From: JAZKFT01 sp040386335
GTDB taxonomy: Bacteria > Bacteroidota > Bacteroidia > Chitinophagales > Chitinophagaceae
Assembly (NCBI GenBank): GCA_040386335.1
Contig: JAZKFT010000018.1
Coordinates: forward strand, 522,063 to 586,062
Length of the DNA stretch: 64,000 nt
Reading direction: 5' to 3'
The notes under the pieces were generated by a model that was not told the DNA's origin, did not search any database, and was given only the letters and a program-made list of their open reading frames with translations. The translations under genes and the position numbers were made by a program. This document shows, in pieces, positions 34,722 to 43,720 of this stretch (positions are counted from its first letter, which is position 1; every line of letters begins with the position of its first letter).

Positions 34722-36089
34722 ATGAGCATAGCAACCCATGCTGATTTAGCCGAGAAATTTAATAAAGACGAGCCCCGCGTAGACTGGCACGACGAAACCC
34801 TTTGGTGGATCCGCCAAAAAAGGGACAAGGCTGCGTGGACCATTCCCGAGTGGGAAACCTTGCGCGATACCGCTTCGCAGATCAAGAACAATGTACTCTC
34901 TAATCTGCATGATTATTTAAATCAATTTGAAACCAACGCACAGGCCAATGGCATTAAGGTCCATTGGGCTGCCGACGATAAAGAGCATAACGCTATCGTT
35001 TTGAGTATTTTAAAGCAAAACAGCGTACAGAAAATTGTGAAGAGCAAGTCGATGCTGACAGAGGAATGTCACCTGAACCATTACCTCGAAGAGAATGGCA
35101 TAGAGGTAATAGATACCGACCTTGGCGAAAGAATTGTACAACTGGCAGGCGAAGTACCCAGCCATATAGTATTGCCTTGTATCCATTGGAAAAAAGAAGA
35201 AATAGGGGAGTTGTTTCATGAGCACCTCGGCACGCCCGAAGGAAATGCTGACCCTAAATTATTGACCGAAGCAGCCCGTATTCATCTCCGTGAAAAATTT
35301 ATCACCCGGCGAATTGCCATGACCGGGGTCAACTTTGCCGTGGCAGAAACCGGTGAATTTGTGGTGTGTACCAACGAAGGCAACGCCGATATGGGAGCGC
35401 ACCTCGCCGATGTTCATATCGCCTGTATGGGCATTGAAAAGATCATCCCTGAAAGAAAACACCTGGGTGTATTTCTCAGGTTGCTTGCCAGGAGTGCCAC
35501 CGGGCAACCAATTACTACGTACTCCAGTCATTTTAAGCGGCCAAGACCCGGCCAGCAGATGCATATTGTAATCGTAGACAATGGCCGCAGCAAACAGTTG
35601 GGTCGTGCAGATTTTCGTAACTCATTAAAGTGCATCCGCTGTGCGGCTTGCTTTAATACCTGCCCGGTGTACAGGAGGAGCGGCGGCCACAGTTACCATA
35701 CAGCAATTGCCGGCCCGATAGGCGCTATCCTGGCGCCAAACCTCGACATGAAACAATATGCAGACCTGCCCTTTGCCTCCACCCTGTGTGGCTCCTGCAG
35801 CAATGTATGCCCTGTGAAAATTGATATTCACCAGCAGCTGTACAAATGGCGCCAGGAAATTGTAAAAGAAGGCTATAGTCCCAAAGCGAAAACCATGGCC
35901 ATGAAGGTGATGACTACTACCTTAAACAGCCCAAAACTGTATCGGATGGGTGGCTCTGTAGGCCGCTGGTTTATGCGCCACCTGCCCTTCCTCACCAACA
36001 ACAAACTAAACCCCTGGTTCAAACAACGTGACATGCCCGCACCGCCTAAGGAATCGTTTCGGGATTGGTATAGGAAGAATAGGGGTTAG
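34722..36089 (+). CDS. lutB: Lactate utilisation protein B, LUD domain and 2x[4Fe-4S]
   Basis: This 455-residue protein has an N-terminal LUD (DUF162) domain (VHWAADDKEHNAIVLSIL, GVNFAVAETGEFVVCTNEGN) and two C-terminal ferredoxin-type cluster motifs (CIRCAACFNTCPVYRR and CGSCSNVCPVKID), as in LutB. It is the electron-transfer subunit of the lactate-oxidising complex with LutA. The true start is ATG 34722 (SIATHADLAEKF); an in-frame start at 34584 would translate the inverted repeat upstream. The spacer to lutA is filled by that repeat. No lutC follows. Confidence 0.92.
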   Translation: MSIATHADLAEKFNKDEPRVDWHDETLWWIRQKRDKAAWTIPEWETLRDTASQIKNNVLSNLHDYLNQFETNAQANGIKVHWAADDKEHNAIVLSILKQNSVQKIVKSKSMLTEECHLNHYLEENGIEVIDTDLGERIVQLAGEVPSHIVLPCIHWKKEEIGELFHEHLGTPEGNADPKLLTEAARIHLREKFITRRIAMTGVNFAVAETGEFVVCTNEGNADMGAHLADVHIACMGIEKIIPERKHLGVFLRLLARSATGQPITTYSSHFKRPRPGQQMHIVIVDNGRSKQLGRADFRNSLKCIRCAACFNTCPVYRRSGGHSYHTAIAGPIGAILAPNLDMKQYADLPFASTLCGSCSNVCPVKIDIHQQLYKWRQEIVKEGYSPKAKTMAMKVMTTTLNSPKLYRMGGSVGRWFMRHLPFLTNNKLNPWFKQRDMPAPPKESFRDWYRKNRG

Positions 36090-36423
36090 GGATTGGGTAT
36101 TAGAGATTAGGTGATTGGGGATTAGTATTTTCGTTAATTAGTACTTCTTCGCAAGAAGTAGCCGCACTGCGCCAGTGTTCCCCGTTGGCGGGGACAGATT
36201 TTGCCGCAGGCAAAATCAGGGGTGGGCAGCGAAGGGGAGGTAATTAAAACTATGTTGTAACGATAGTTTAGCTCCACATTTTCTTCATGTAAAAAAATTG
36301 TGAATCCCCAAGCCGTCAGCACAAATCCACCCCTACCTTTAGCCCCTCAATAAAATTACAAACAGGCACTGATTGGCGCTACCAATGAACCAATCAACTA
36401 ATCAACCAATCAACTAAAAAATC
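36090..36423. repeat. Spacer with short repeats, a second double-hairpin element and an octamer array
   Basis: This 334-base spacer has no gene. Bases 36090-36125 are GGATTAG-like repeats. Bases 36177-36226 are a second copy of the element at 1920-1977, with the GATTTTGCC/GGCAAAATC hairpin at 36197-36217. Bases 36383-36422 are five 8-base units (CAATCAAC type) ending one base before the FKBP ATG. TACCTTTA at 36334-36341 resembles a -7 promoter element, but without a well-placed TTG. Confidence 0.75.
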
Positions 36424-36855
36424 ATGAGTTTATTCGACAGGTTGCAAAGCAACAGCAGGGAGAAATTAGATGCAGAAATAGCAAAAGGTCAGGCCTTTTT
36501 AGCCGAAAATAAAAACAAGCCCGGAGTTACAGAAACACCAAGTGGCCTGCAATACGAAGTGATCGTAGAAGGAACTGGCCCCAAGCCCGGCCCAACTACC
36601 AAAGTAACTACCCATTATCACGGTACCACCATCGATGGGAAAGTATTCGATAGCAGCGTACAACGTGGTCAGCCATTGAGTTTTGGTCTTAACCAGGTTA
36701 TCAGCGGCTGGACAGAAGGCCTGCAACTGATGCCCGTTGGCAGCAAATACAGGTTCTTTATTCCTTACAACCTTGCCTATGGCGAAAGAGGTGCCGGTGG
36801 CGCTATTCCCGGTGGTGCTGCTTTGATATTTGAGGTGGAGTTGATAGCTATATAA
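36424..36855 (+). CDS. FKBP-type peptidyl-prolyl cis-trans isomerase
   Basis: This 143-residue protein has no signal peptide. The N-terminal helix (~1-35; SREKLDAEIAKGQAFLAENK) resembles the dimerisation helix remnant of FkpA/Mip proteins, and the FKBP domain is complete (VTTHYHGTTIDGKVFDSS, NQVISGWTEGLQLMPVGSKY, IPYNLAYGERGAG, GGAALIFEVELI). It would catalyse proline isomerisation during folding, probably in the cytoplasm. It is monocistronic, with an octamer array directly before the ATG. Confidence 0.93.
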   Translation: MSLFDRLQSNSREKLDAEIAKGQAFLAENKNKPGVTETPSGLQYEVIVEGTGPKPGPTTKVTTHYHGTTIDGKVFDSSVQRGQPLSFGLNQVISGWTEGLQLMPVGSKYRFFIPYNLAYGERGAGGAIPGGAALIFEVELIAI

Positions 36856-36983
36856 TAATGTGGAAATGTGGGAAATGTGGAAATGTGGAAATGAAGGAAT
36901 GGAAGAATGAGGGAATGACAGAATTTTATGCAGACGGAACAAGGTTTGCAAATGCTTACTCACAGCTCGTCACCCAAGTAAGC

Positions 36984-37025
36984 AAATCATAAATCATAAA
37001 TCATAAATCCTAAATCCGAAATCAA
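36984..37025 (+). repeat. Heptamer array, six units, ending at the yfiT-like start
   Basis: Six consecutive 7-base units, AAATCAT three times then AAATCCT, AAATCCG and AAATCAA, end exactly before the ATG at 37026. There is no Shine-Dalgarno sequence. Longer AAATGTGG-like units precede the array at about 36860-36905. Confidence 0.9.
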
Positions 37026-37547
37026 ATGGATCTCAGGTATCCAATTGGCAAATACGAGCCGCAGGAATATAGTGAAAGGCAGAAAGACAGGTGGCTGTAT
37101 GATTTGCAGCAACTGCCTTATTTGCTGGAAGATGCCGTGCTAAACCTGGATGAAGCCCAGTTGCAAACACCTTACCGTGAAGGTGGCTGGACGGTACACC
37201 AGGTGGTGCATCATGTAGCCGACAGCCATATCAATTCGCTTTGTCGCATGAAACTAACGCTCACGGAGGACAACCCAATGGTTAAAGCCTACGAAGAACA
37301 ACTCTGGGCCGAACTGAACGATACCAAAGTGTTGCCCATCAATGTTTCGCTGACGTTGCTGCACGCCCTGCACATGCGTATGTACGCTTTAATGACCGAC
37401 GTAAAAGATGACCAATGGAGCCGCACCTATGTTCATTCGGCTACTGGCCAGCAATCCACTCTTTGGTTTTTGCTGGGTCTTTATGCATGGCATGGGCAGC
37501 ATCATGTGGCGCATATTACTTCGTTGAGAGAGAGGCTGGGTTGGTAG
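37026..37547 (+). CDS. YfiT/DinB-like metal-dependent transferase
   Basis: This 173-residue protein matches the YfiT branch of the DinB superfamily, four-helix-bundle metalloenzymes annotated as bacillithiol or related thiol transferases or metal hydrolases. The metal-binding histidines are in HQVVHHVADSHINS and near the C-terminus in AWHGQHHVAHI. Signature segments are YPIGKYEPQEYSERQ and REGGWTVHQ. It is cytoplasmic, with normal length. Its exact substrate is uncertain. Confidence 0.88.
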   Translation: MDLRYPIGKYEPQEYSERQKDRWLYDLQQLPYLLEDAVLNLDEAQLQTPYREGGWTVHQVVHHVADSHINSLCRMKLTLTEDNPMVKAYEEQLWAELNDTKVLPINVSLTLLHALHMRMYALMTDVKDDQWSRTYVHSATGQQSTLWFLLGLYAWHGQHHVAHITSLRERLGW

Positions 37548-37626
37548 AATTTTATGGGCCATGGGTTATTGCTACTATTTGGCTTTTGTTGCGTCGCACT
37601 CTTGTACGTTCTGTTCGTTATTCGGC

Positions 37627-37820
37627 TTTTTTATCTGCAAGAGGGAGACGGCAGCATGGCGTCTCTATGAAATTCAATAATCCAATAAATCGAGCAGACT
37701 ATGGATCGATCCGTGTCTTCAACCATAAATGGAAGATCGTTGGATGGTTTCGTTGAATTACAGTTTCGGTATTTGTCTATAGAGACGCCATGCTGGCGTC
37801 TCCCTCTAACCGATAAAAAA
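37627..37820. mobile_element. MITE-like element with 42-base terminal inverted repeats
   Basis: The 401-base spacer 37548-37948 has no convincing gene. Its core is bounded by inverted repeats at 37627-37668 and 37779-37820. The inner 29 bases of each arm differ at one position (GAGACGCCATGCTGGCGTCTC type), and the outer part matches as TTTTTTATC/GATAAAAAA. About 110 bases lie between them with no coding capacity. Each arm is itself a hairpin. Further right, GGAGCGTCGCCAATGTCGCC (37858-37878 region) recurs inverted near 57986. Confidence 0.7.
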
Positions 37821-37948
37821 TCTAGCAGTTAAAGGCGATAGCATTCATATCGCTGAACGGAGCGTCGCCAATGTCGCCCAATAGTAGCACCGGCGCTGGT
37901 TTCATAAAATACCATTCCAAATTTTGCAAAGCACAGAATTAAAATATT

Positions 37949-38509
37949 ATGTCCGAACTCAAAGCCTGGAAACAAATCTCATCCGAATACCTCGTTGAGG
38001 AAACCTGGTTTAAATTCCGGCGGGATCATGTGCTGAAAAGCAACGGCGAAATAATGCCTGCTTACTATGTGCTGGAGTATAGTAATTGGGCTTCAGTGTT
38101 TCCTGTAACTGCAGATGGTAAGGTAATATTGGTGCGCCAATATCGCTATGGTATCGGGCAATGGAGCATCGAAGTTCCGGGTGGTATTATGGATCCTCAT
38201 GAAACCGACCCGCTGGAAGCGGGAAAGCGGGAATTACTGGAAGAAACGGGATATTCCTGCAAAGAGATCGTGGAAGTAGCGGTGGTGGCGCCTAACCCTG
38301 CTACCGGCAATAACCTGATGCATTGTTTCCTGGCCACCGGCTGCGAACTCACCCATAACCAGGAATTTGATGAACACGAAGAACTCGAATTAATGTTGGT
38401 TTCCATGGATGAATTAAAGCAAATGCTGCGGGAAAATAAGATCCTGCAGTCGCTGCATGTAACCACTATGATCTATGCCCTTGAAAAATTGGGCGAAATA
38501 AAATGGTGA
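37949..38509 (+). CDS. NUDIX hydrolase, ADP-ribose pyrophosphatase-like
   Basis: This 186-residue protein has the NUDIX fold order of ADP-sugar pyrophosphatases: an N-terminal beta region (WFKFRRDHVLKSNGE), VILVRQYRYGIGQWSIEVPGG, and the NUDIX box from GGIMDPHE to RELLEETGY. The box has eight residues rather than seven between E and RE, a one-residue insertion. A proline-containing VVAPNPATGNNLMHCFLAT segment follows, as in ADPRases. It probably hydrolyses ADP-ribose or a similar nucleotide sugar in the cytoplasm. Confidence 0.9.
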   Translation: MSELKAWKQISSEYLVEETWFKFRRDHVLKSNGEIMPAYYVLEYSNWASVFPVTADGKVILVRQYRYGIGQWSIEVPGGIMDPHETDPLEAGKRELLEETGYSCKEIVEVAVVAPNPATGNNLMHCFLATGCELTHNQEFDEHEELELMLVSMDELKQMLRENKILQSLHVTTMIYALEKLGEIKW

Positions 38510-38857
38510 CCACAGCGGGCATATTTGAGCACCGGTTTCCAGCCCGTATGGCCGGCTGATTTTTTTATGTAATGAGACCATTGTTGGCTCCCGGCTGACC
38601 CCTAAACGGGAGTTCAGGCCATTGTCCTGTTTTTGAAATCTGTTACAGCGATTTCTACACTTTTCTCCGCAAAAAAAATAGAAAATTAATTTCCGTTTTC
38701 CTTTGTTGGCATGATTTTTTCTGCCCTACTGCCCGAATCCAAGATCATAAAAAGCCATTCTGATACTATCATCACTGGTTAAATTTTTATGAACAGCCGA
38801 TTCAGAAAAACCTGTTATCCAATACTATTCGCAAACCAGTTTCATACCTGTCAATAC

Positions 38858-38992
38858 ATGAGCAAGAGTATATTCTTCGACCTATTCGAGTTTATTATCA
38901 GCATTGTTTTTTTTGCCGTGCTTTCGGTTGTCCTCATGCTCACGTTCATTGTTTCTTTTAATCGTAAAGACGATTCATTGTTACCTGGTTAA
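38858..38992 (+). CDS. Possible small single-helix membrane protein
   Basis: This is a 44-residue reading frame starting MSKSIFFDLFEF, with one strong hydrophobic helix (IISIVFFAVLSVVLMLTFIV) and a charged tail (SFNRKDDSLLPG), the usual composition of a real small membrane protein. The frame can be extended to an ATG at 38789, but that part is not hydrophobic. It stands alone between the NUDIX and ROK genes. There is no homology I can name, and it could be chance. Confidence 0.35.
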   Translation: MSKSIFFDLFEFIISIVFFAVLSVVLMLTFIVSFNRKDDSLLPG

Positions 38993-39008
38993 CAACATAA
39001 ACATATTT

Positions 39009-39190
39009 TAGGGTTAGGGTTCAGGGTTCAGGATTCAATTCTTAGGGTACAGGGTTCAGGCTTCATGGTTTAAAACATAGTTTTACCTGAAGTCTGGACC
39101 CCTTGTATTGCACGCTAATTCCACTGGCCATTCCTGAATCTTGAAAACCTGGACCTTGAACCATAGACTTCGAACCCTGAACCTTGAAGA
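39009..39190. repeat. Heptamer-like arrays downstream of the ROK gene
   Basis: CAGGGTT-type 7-base units run from about 39009 to 39070 and CCTTGAA-type units from about 39134 to 39189, adjoining the 3' end of the minus-strand ROK gene. Units drift, but the 7-base spacing is kept over several copies. Confidence 0.7.
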
Positions 39191-39202
39191 TTACACCTTA
39201 CC

Positions 39203-40183
39203 TCATTTGGTTTCCCATACCAATGCACTTGCACCGAGTATAGCAGCGTCGCTTTCTCTCAATAAGCTAAAAAGCAGCTTCACTTTATTTCTGAAAATAG
39301 GGAGTAGATTTTCTTCCATCGCCTTTCTTATCGGCACCATTAGTAAGTCGCCGGCCTTGGTAGGCCCGCCAAATAATACGATGGCCTCAGGAGATGAGAA
39401 CATTACAAAATTAGCCAGCGCCATACCCAATATATTACCGGTGTATTCAAATACCTCCATAGCTATTTCATCACCTTCTTCGGCACAGTCAAATATATTG
39501 CGGCTCTCCAGCTCATCTACCGGATAACCGCGGAGCAGTGAGGTCTTTTCAGGATGTTTTTCCAACAGTTCCAGGGCAGTAAGCCGCATACCCGTGGCGG
39601 AAGCATAAACCTCCAGCGAACCATAAGCACCGGTTCCCTCGTGTAACCTTCCATTAGGAATTATGATGGTGTGACCCAATTCACCTGCAAAGCCATCATG
39701 TCCATAAATCAACTGCCCATTCGCCACAATGCCACTTCCAACGCCTGTTCCTAGCGTGATCATTATAAAATCTTTCATGCCCCTGGCAGCGCCATACATC
39801 ATTTCCCCCACGGCGGCTGCATTGGCATCGTTGGTAAGCGATGAATGTAGCCCAAACTTTTTAGTCATCATCTCCGCAAATGGTATCACGCCATCCCAGG
39901 GAAGATTTGGGGCATATTCAATGGTACCTGTATAATAATTGCCATTGGGCGCACCAACGCCTATGCCTTTAATGGTCTCTATCCCGCCAACAGCGCTGAT
40001 GGCAGGCTCGATGGCCTCATATAATTCATCAATAAAATTTTCGACCAACTTATGCTTACGGGTGCTGATAGCTCCGCGGTAAAGGATATCGCCACGTTGG
40101 TCTACGATGCCGAATTTGGTATTGGTGCCACCGATATCTATACCAATGGCATAGTGGGCGCTTTGAGAAAGTGTTGTAGCCAT
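39203..40183 (-). CDS. ROK-family glucokinase, zinc motif missing
   Basis: This 326-residue ROK kinase would phosphorylate glucose (or a related hexose). The ATP-binding start IGIDIGGTNTKFGIVD and the catalytic-region segments SLTNDANAAAVGEMMYGAARG and TLGTGVGSGIVANGQL are present (each shown in parts of 20 or fewer). After the conserved GELGHTII the usual CxCGxxGCxE zinc-binding motif is absent, replaced by HEGTGAYGSLE, so three Cys are lost. The fold otherwise looks intact. It lies 50 bases downstream of an MFS sugar transporter on the same strand, fitting import followed by phosphorylation. Confidence 0.87.
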   Translation of the reverse strand: MATTLSQSAHYAIGIDIGGTNTKFGIVDQRGDILYRGAISTRKHKLVENFIDELYEAIEPAISAVGGIETIKGIGVGAPNGNYYTGTIEYAPNLPWDGVIPFAEMMTKKFGLHSSLTNDANAAAVGEMMYGAARGMKDFIMITLGTGVGSGIVANGQLIYGHDGFAGELGHTIIIPNGRLHEGTGAYGSLEVYASATGMRLTALELLEKHPEKTSLLRGYPVDELESRNIFDCAEEGDEIAMEVFEYTGNILGMALANFVMFSSPEAIVLFGGPTKAGDLLMVPIRKAMEENLLPIFRNKVKLLFSLLRESDAAILGASALVWETK

Positions 40184-40233
40184 TTTTAGAAGAAATGATA
40201 ATGAATGAAAAAAGAATCGTACGTATTAAATTG

Positions 40234-41712
40234 TTAGTGTGCTGTCGCCAGTTTTTGATCATAGTCAATACCCTGTGACCTTAAAATAGCCTTGGCACGT
40301 ATGGCGTAAAATGCCAGGTACACAAAACAAGCCACACCTACAACATAACTCCATTGTATACCCATCACATGATCGGCAAGCAGGCCTTGTATGATACTAA
40401 TAATACCGCCGCCCATGATCATCATGATCAGTAAACTGGAGCCATTATTAGTATGCCTGCCCAGCCCTGCAACAGCTAATGTGAAAATACATGGCCAAAG
40501 CGTAGAACAAAACAATCCGACACTGATGAATGCATATACACTTACCATCCCGTCTGCCATCATACCGATAACCAGTGCCACGATGGCAAGCCCACTGTAA
40601 ATAAGTAGCTGGCTGGCAGGGTTGCCTTTACTCAATATATTACCAACAATCATAGCAACGATAATGGCTGCATAGATGTAGAATGGTGTAACGTCGTGGT
40701 TGGCCACTTTGTTTACGGCAAGGAAAACACCGAATGCGATGTAAGGCATAAAAAAGCCCAATATCTTTTTGGTCCCCGCGCTAATGTCAAAAGCACCAAC
40801 AGATGCTGTCCACCTTCCAATCATTAAACTGGCCCAATACAAAGACACGAACGGAGCCACATTTTCTGTAGCAGTACCCAGGTGTTCTTTCATAAAGCCG
40901 GGAAGGTTAGCTGCGGTACTTACTTCTACACCTACATAAACGAAAATGGCTATCATGCCGAGCAAAAGCTGTGGGTACTTTAATGGAGTACCACGATCGG
41001 CTGTAAGCGGTGCTGTATTAATGTCTTCTGCCTTCACCGTTTCAATGCTGTTTGGAACATTGGAAAACTTAAAGACAAGTGCTGCAATTAAGAATGCGGC
41101 GCCAAGTATAAGATAGGGTGTTTTAACTGCTTCGATACTAGCAACTTTAACGCCGGAAGCAGAACCAAAAATGGCAAAACTTACAATCAGCGGACCGATG
41201 GTGGTACCGAAATTATTAACGCCACCAGCCATACTCAATCTTTGTGCACCTGTCTTTGGATCGCCCATTACAATGGCCAATGGATTGGCTGCGGTTTGCT
41301 GCAGCGAGAAACCCAGCCCTACAATAAACAAACCCGACAGCATTAACGGGAACGAAGCAGTATTGGCTGCAGGATAAAATAGCAAAGTACCCAGTGCAGA
41401 AATACAGAGACCTAATGCAATGCCGTTTTTGTATCCGATCTTATTGAGAATATCACCTTTGTTCCAATAAGAGATACACATATAAATAATGGACCCAACT
41501 GTATAGGCAACATAAAATGCAAACGATACCATCTGCGATTGTCCCTGGCTTAATCCCAGCTTTTCTTTAAAAACAGGGATCAATATATCATTGCTTGCCG
41601 CAACAAATCCCCAAAAGAAAAAAACGGAAATTAAAACTGAAAACTGGCCCCAATTGGTTTGTATCTTTTGAGGTATCGACATTTCGGAAGCCTGACTCCT
41701 GTTAGAATTCAT
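40234..41712 (-). CDS. MFS sugar transporter, FucP/GluP-like
   Basis: This 492-residue protein has twelve hydrophobic helices, with the start of the FucP-like family (FSVLISVFFFWGFVAASND, LIPVFKEKLGLSQGQSQMVS). GAFDISAGTKKILGF and MADGMVSVYAFISVGLFCS continue the pattern. It imports a hexose such as glucose, galactose or fucose, probably with protons. The ROK kinase 50 bases downstream suggests glucose or a hexose entering glycolysis. It diverges from glgA across a 297-base spacer, which would contain both promoters. Confidence 0.87.
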   Translation of the reverse strand: MNSNRSQASEMSIPQKIQTNWGQFSVLISVFFFWGFVAASNDILIPVFKEKLGLSQGQSQMVSFAFYVAYTVGSIIYMCISYWNKGDILNKIGYKNGIALGLCISALGTLLFYPAANTASFPLMLSGLFIVGLGFSLQQTAANPLAIVMGDPKTGAQRLSMAGGVNNFGTTIGPLIVSFAIFGSASGVKVASIEAVKTPYLILGAAFLIAALVFKFSNVPNSIETVKAEDINTAPLTADRGTPLKYPQLLLGMIAIFVYVGVEVSTAANLPGFMKEHLGTATENVAPFVSLYWASLMIGRWTASVGAFDISAGTKKILGFFMPYIAFGVFLAVNKVANHDVTPFYIYAAIIVAMIVGNILSKGNPASQLLIYSGLAIVALVIGMMADGMVSVYAFISVGLFCSTLWPCIFTLAVAGLGRHTNNGSSLLIMMIMGGGIISIIQGLLADHVMGIQWSYVVGVACFVYLAFYAIRAKAILRSQGIDYDQKLATAH

Positions 41713-42009
41713 AAAGCAAGTTTATTTAAGTAAATGTACAAGGAGATAAAAATAAATGCTTTGGAACTTCACAGCTCTTTATATTTATCCCGTTTCAAAA
41801 CACAATATAGATTTTTCAGTATTACCTGTTTACGAATTTAGTACCGGCCTGCAGAAAATACCGGCTGCGGCGGCCGTTTTATCAATAATGAGTTGCTCTA
41901 AAAGGAAATTTTGCCAGCTGTTTTCTTTGCCCAAAAAAAATTATTACGAACCCACACTTCATTCAAAAAAATCCCACTAATTTGTTTCGAATATCAAAAG
42001 AACGATTGC

Positions 42010-43647
42010 ATGGAAATAATTCACGTAAGTGCCGAATGTTACCCCGTAGCCAAAGCCGGAGGACTCGGCGATGTAGTGGGGGCTTTGCCTAAATATCAAA
42101 ACCAGCTTGGCCATACAGCCAAAGTGGTAATGCCCATGTACCGCACCAAATTCCTCTACCAGAACGAATGGGAAACAGTGCATGAAAGCGGTACTTACCT
42201 GGGTTCCCAATGGTTTCGCTATGCGATCATTAAAGAGGTCACCAACAAACTCGGTTTCGACCTTTACCTTGTAGATATCAATGGATTGCTGGACCGCGAG
42301 CAGGTCTATGGTTACAGCGACGATACAGAACGCTTCCTGGCGTTTCAAATTGCCGTGCTGCATTGGATCAACCATTGGCAACATTTACCCCATGTTATTC
42401 ATTGCCACGATCATCATACTGCACTTGTTCCTTTTATGCTCCGTTATTGTTATGGTATCGACAGGTTGCGAAACATCCGCACCACGCTTACTATCCATAA
42501 TGGCCAGTACCAGGGTTGGTTGGGTTGGGATAAGAAAGACTTGATACCAGCATATGATACCTGGAAATCGGGGTTGCTGGAATGGAATTATATGATCAAT
42601 CCCCTGGCAAGTGGTGTCCGTTGTGCTGATGCAGTAACAACGGTGAGCGCCAGTTATCTTGAAGAACTGCGTTTTTCCGCAAACGGACTGGAAAAGCTAT
42701 TCGAATATGAAAAAGGTAAATGCAGCGGTATTCTGAATGGCATAGATAACGATGTGTGGGATCCTGCCACAGATAAATACCTCGAACATCATTTTAACCT
42801 CGCTGAAGTATCCGGCGGAAAGGCAGCCAATAAGCAGTGGCTTTGTGACCGGTTTAAGCTGGAAATAGATAAACCGCTGATTATTTTTATCGGCAGGTTG
42901 GTAGGAGAAAAGGCTGCTGAAATATTGCCACAGGCTATCGCCGAATCTATTGTGTTATACGAGGGGAATGTAAATTTCCTGATACTTGGTAGTGGTGAAA
43001 ATAATGTTGAATCCCAACTTCAACACCTGGTGCCACCGCTTAAAGGCAAATTCAATTGCTTTATCGGATACAATGAGGAACTGGCACATCGCATGTATGC
43101 CGGTGCCGACTTTTTGCTGATGCCAAGCAGGGTAGAGCCATGCGGACTTAACCAGATGTATGCCCTCCGCTATGGTACTGTACCAATGGTTCGGCGCACA
43201 GGTGGCCTCAAGGATACGGTCATTGATATTGCAGAGCCGGAGGATAAAGGATTTGGACTTTGTTTTAATAATGCTACAGCTGCAGACGTGATCCATAGTG
43301 TAGGCAGGGCCGTAGGTTGGTACCGGGAAGCCCCTGAAATCCTGGATGCAGCCCGCAAGCGAATGATGGTGATAGACCATAGCTGGGAAAGCAGTGCACA
43401 AGCTTATGTGGATGTATATGGCGTGGATGAAAATGCTATCCGGGAAGCTGCTGCACGCATCATAGAGAAAGGCGATGATGCACTTTCCGAAGATGTTGTT
43501 ACAGCCATAGACGAGGAGGAACTGATAGAGACAGAAGTGCCAGCAGTTATGGAAGAAGCCGAAAGTGTAGCAGCAGAAGTCGAAACAGTTGCTGAGCCCC
43601 TGATAGCAACAAAAAAAACGGCGGCAAAAGTTAAGAAAGAGGCCTGA
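42010..43647 (+). CDS. glgA: Glycogen synthase (ADP-glucose), GT5, with charged C-terminal tail
   Basis: This 545-residue GT5 enzyme transfers glucose from ADP-glucose to a growing glycogen chain. The substrate loop KAGGLGDVVGALP, the HDHHTALVP segment, the IFIGRLVGEKA beginning of the second Rossmann domain and the donor motif PSRVEPCGLNQMYALRYG are intact. I use ATG 42010 (MEIIHVSAECYP), the standard start, instead of 41911. After the conserved end (~residue 475) comes a ~70-residue tail, acidic (EEELIETEV, EEAESVAAEVE) and then Lys/Ala-rich (KKTAAKVKKEA), not part of the GT5 fold. glgC follows after 73 bases. Confidence 0.92.
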   Translation: MEIIHVSAECYPVAKAGGLGDVVGALPKYQNQLGHTAKVVMPMYRTKFLYQNEWETVHESGTYLGSQWFRYAIIKEVTNKLGFDLYLVDINGLLDREQVYGYSDDTERFLAFQIAVLHWINHWQHLPHVIHCHDHHTALVPFMLRYCYGIDRLRNIRTTLTIHNGQYQGWLGWDKKDLIPAYDTWKSGLLEWNYMINPLASGVRCADAVTTVSASYLEELRFSANGLEKLFEYEKGKCSGILNGIDNDVWDPATDKYLEHHFNLAEVSGGKAANKQWLCDRFKLEIDKPLIIFIGRLVGEKAAEILPQAIAESIVLYEGNVNFLILGSGENNVESQLQHLVPPLKGKFNCFIGYNEELAHRMYAGADFLLMPSRVEPCGLNQMYALRYGTVPMVRRTGGLKDTVIDIAEPEDKGFGLCFNNATAADVIHSVGRAVGWYREAPEILDAARKRMMVIDHSWESSAQAYVDVYGVDENAIREAAARIIEKGDDALSEDVVTAIDEEELIETEVPAVMEEAESVAAEVETVAEPLIATKKTAAKVKKEA

Positions 43648-43682
43648 AAAATCGGCCGGCTCCACCATATCCGGGACTTCAC

Positions 43683-43717
43683 AAATCATACATCATCAAT
43701 CACAAATCATACATCCA
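43683..43717 (+). repeat. Heptamer array before the glgC start
   Basis: Five consecutive 7-base units (AAATCAT, ACATCAT, CAATCAC, AAATCAT, ACATCCA) end three bases before the ATG at 43721. No Shine-Dalgarno sequence is present. The position favours 43721 over the internal ATG at 43766 as the glgC start. Confidence 0.75.
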
Positions 43718-43720
43718 ATT

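Noticed and set aside
37415..37756. 113-residue frame overlapping the yfiT-like gene end
   Set aside because: It reads the MITE-like arm in another frame and begins inside a real gene.
39009..39030. Telomere-like TTAGGG repeats
   Set aside because: Only two units match; the rest follows the drifting 7-base array pattern common in this window.
41756..41980. 74-residue frame in the divergent spacer before glgA
   Set aside because: It has no start context or domain and lies where two promoters are expected.
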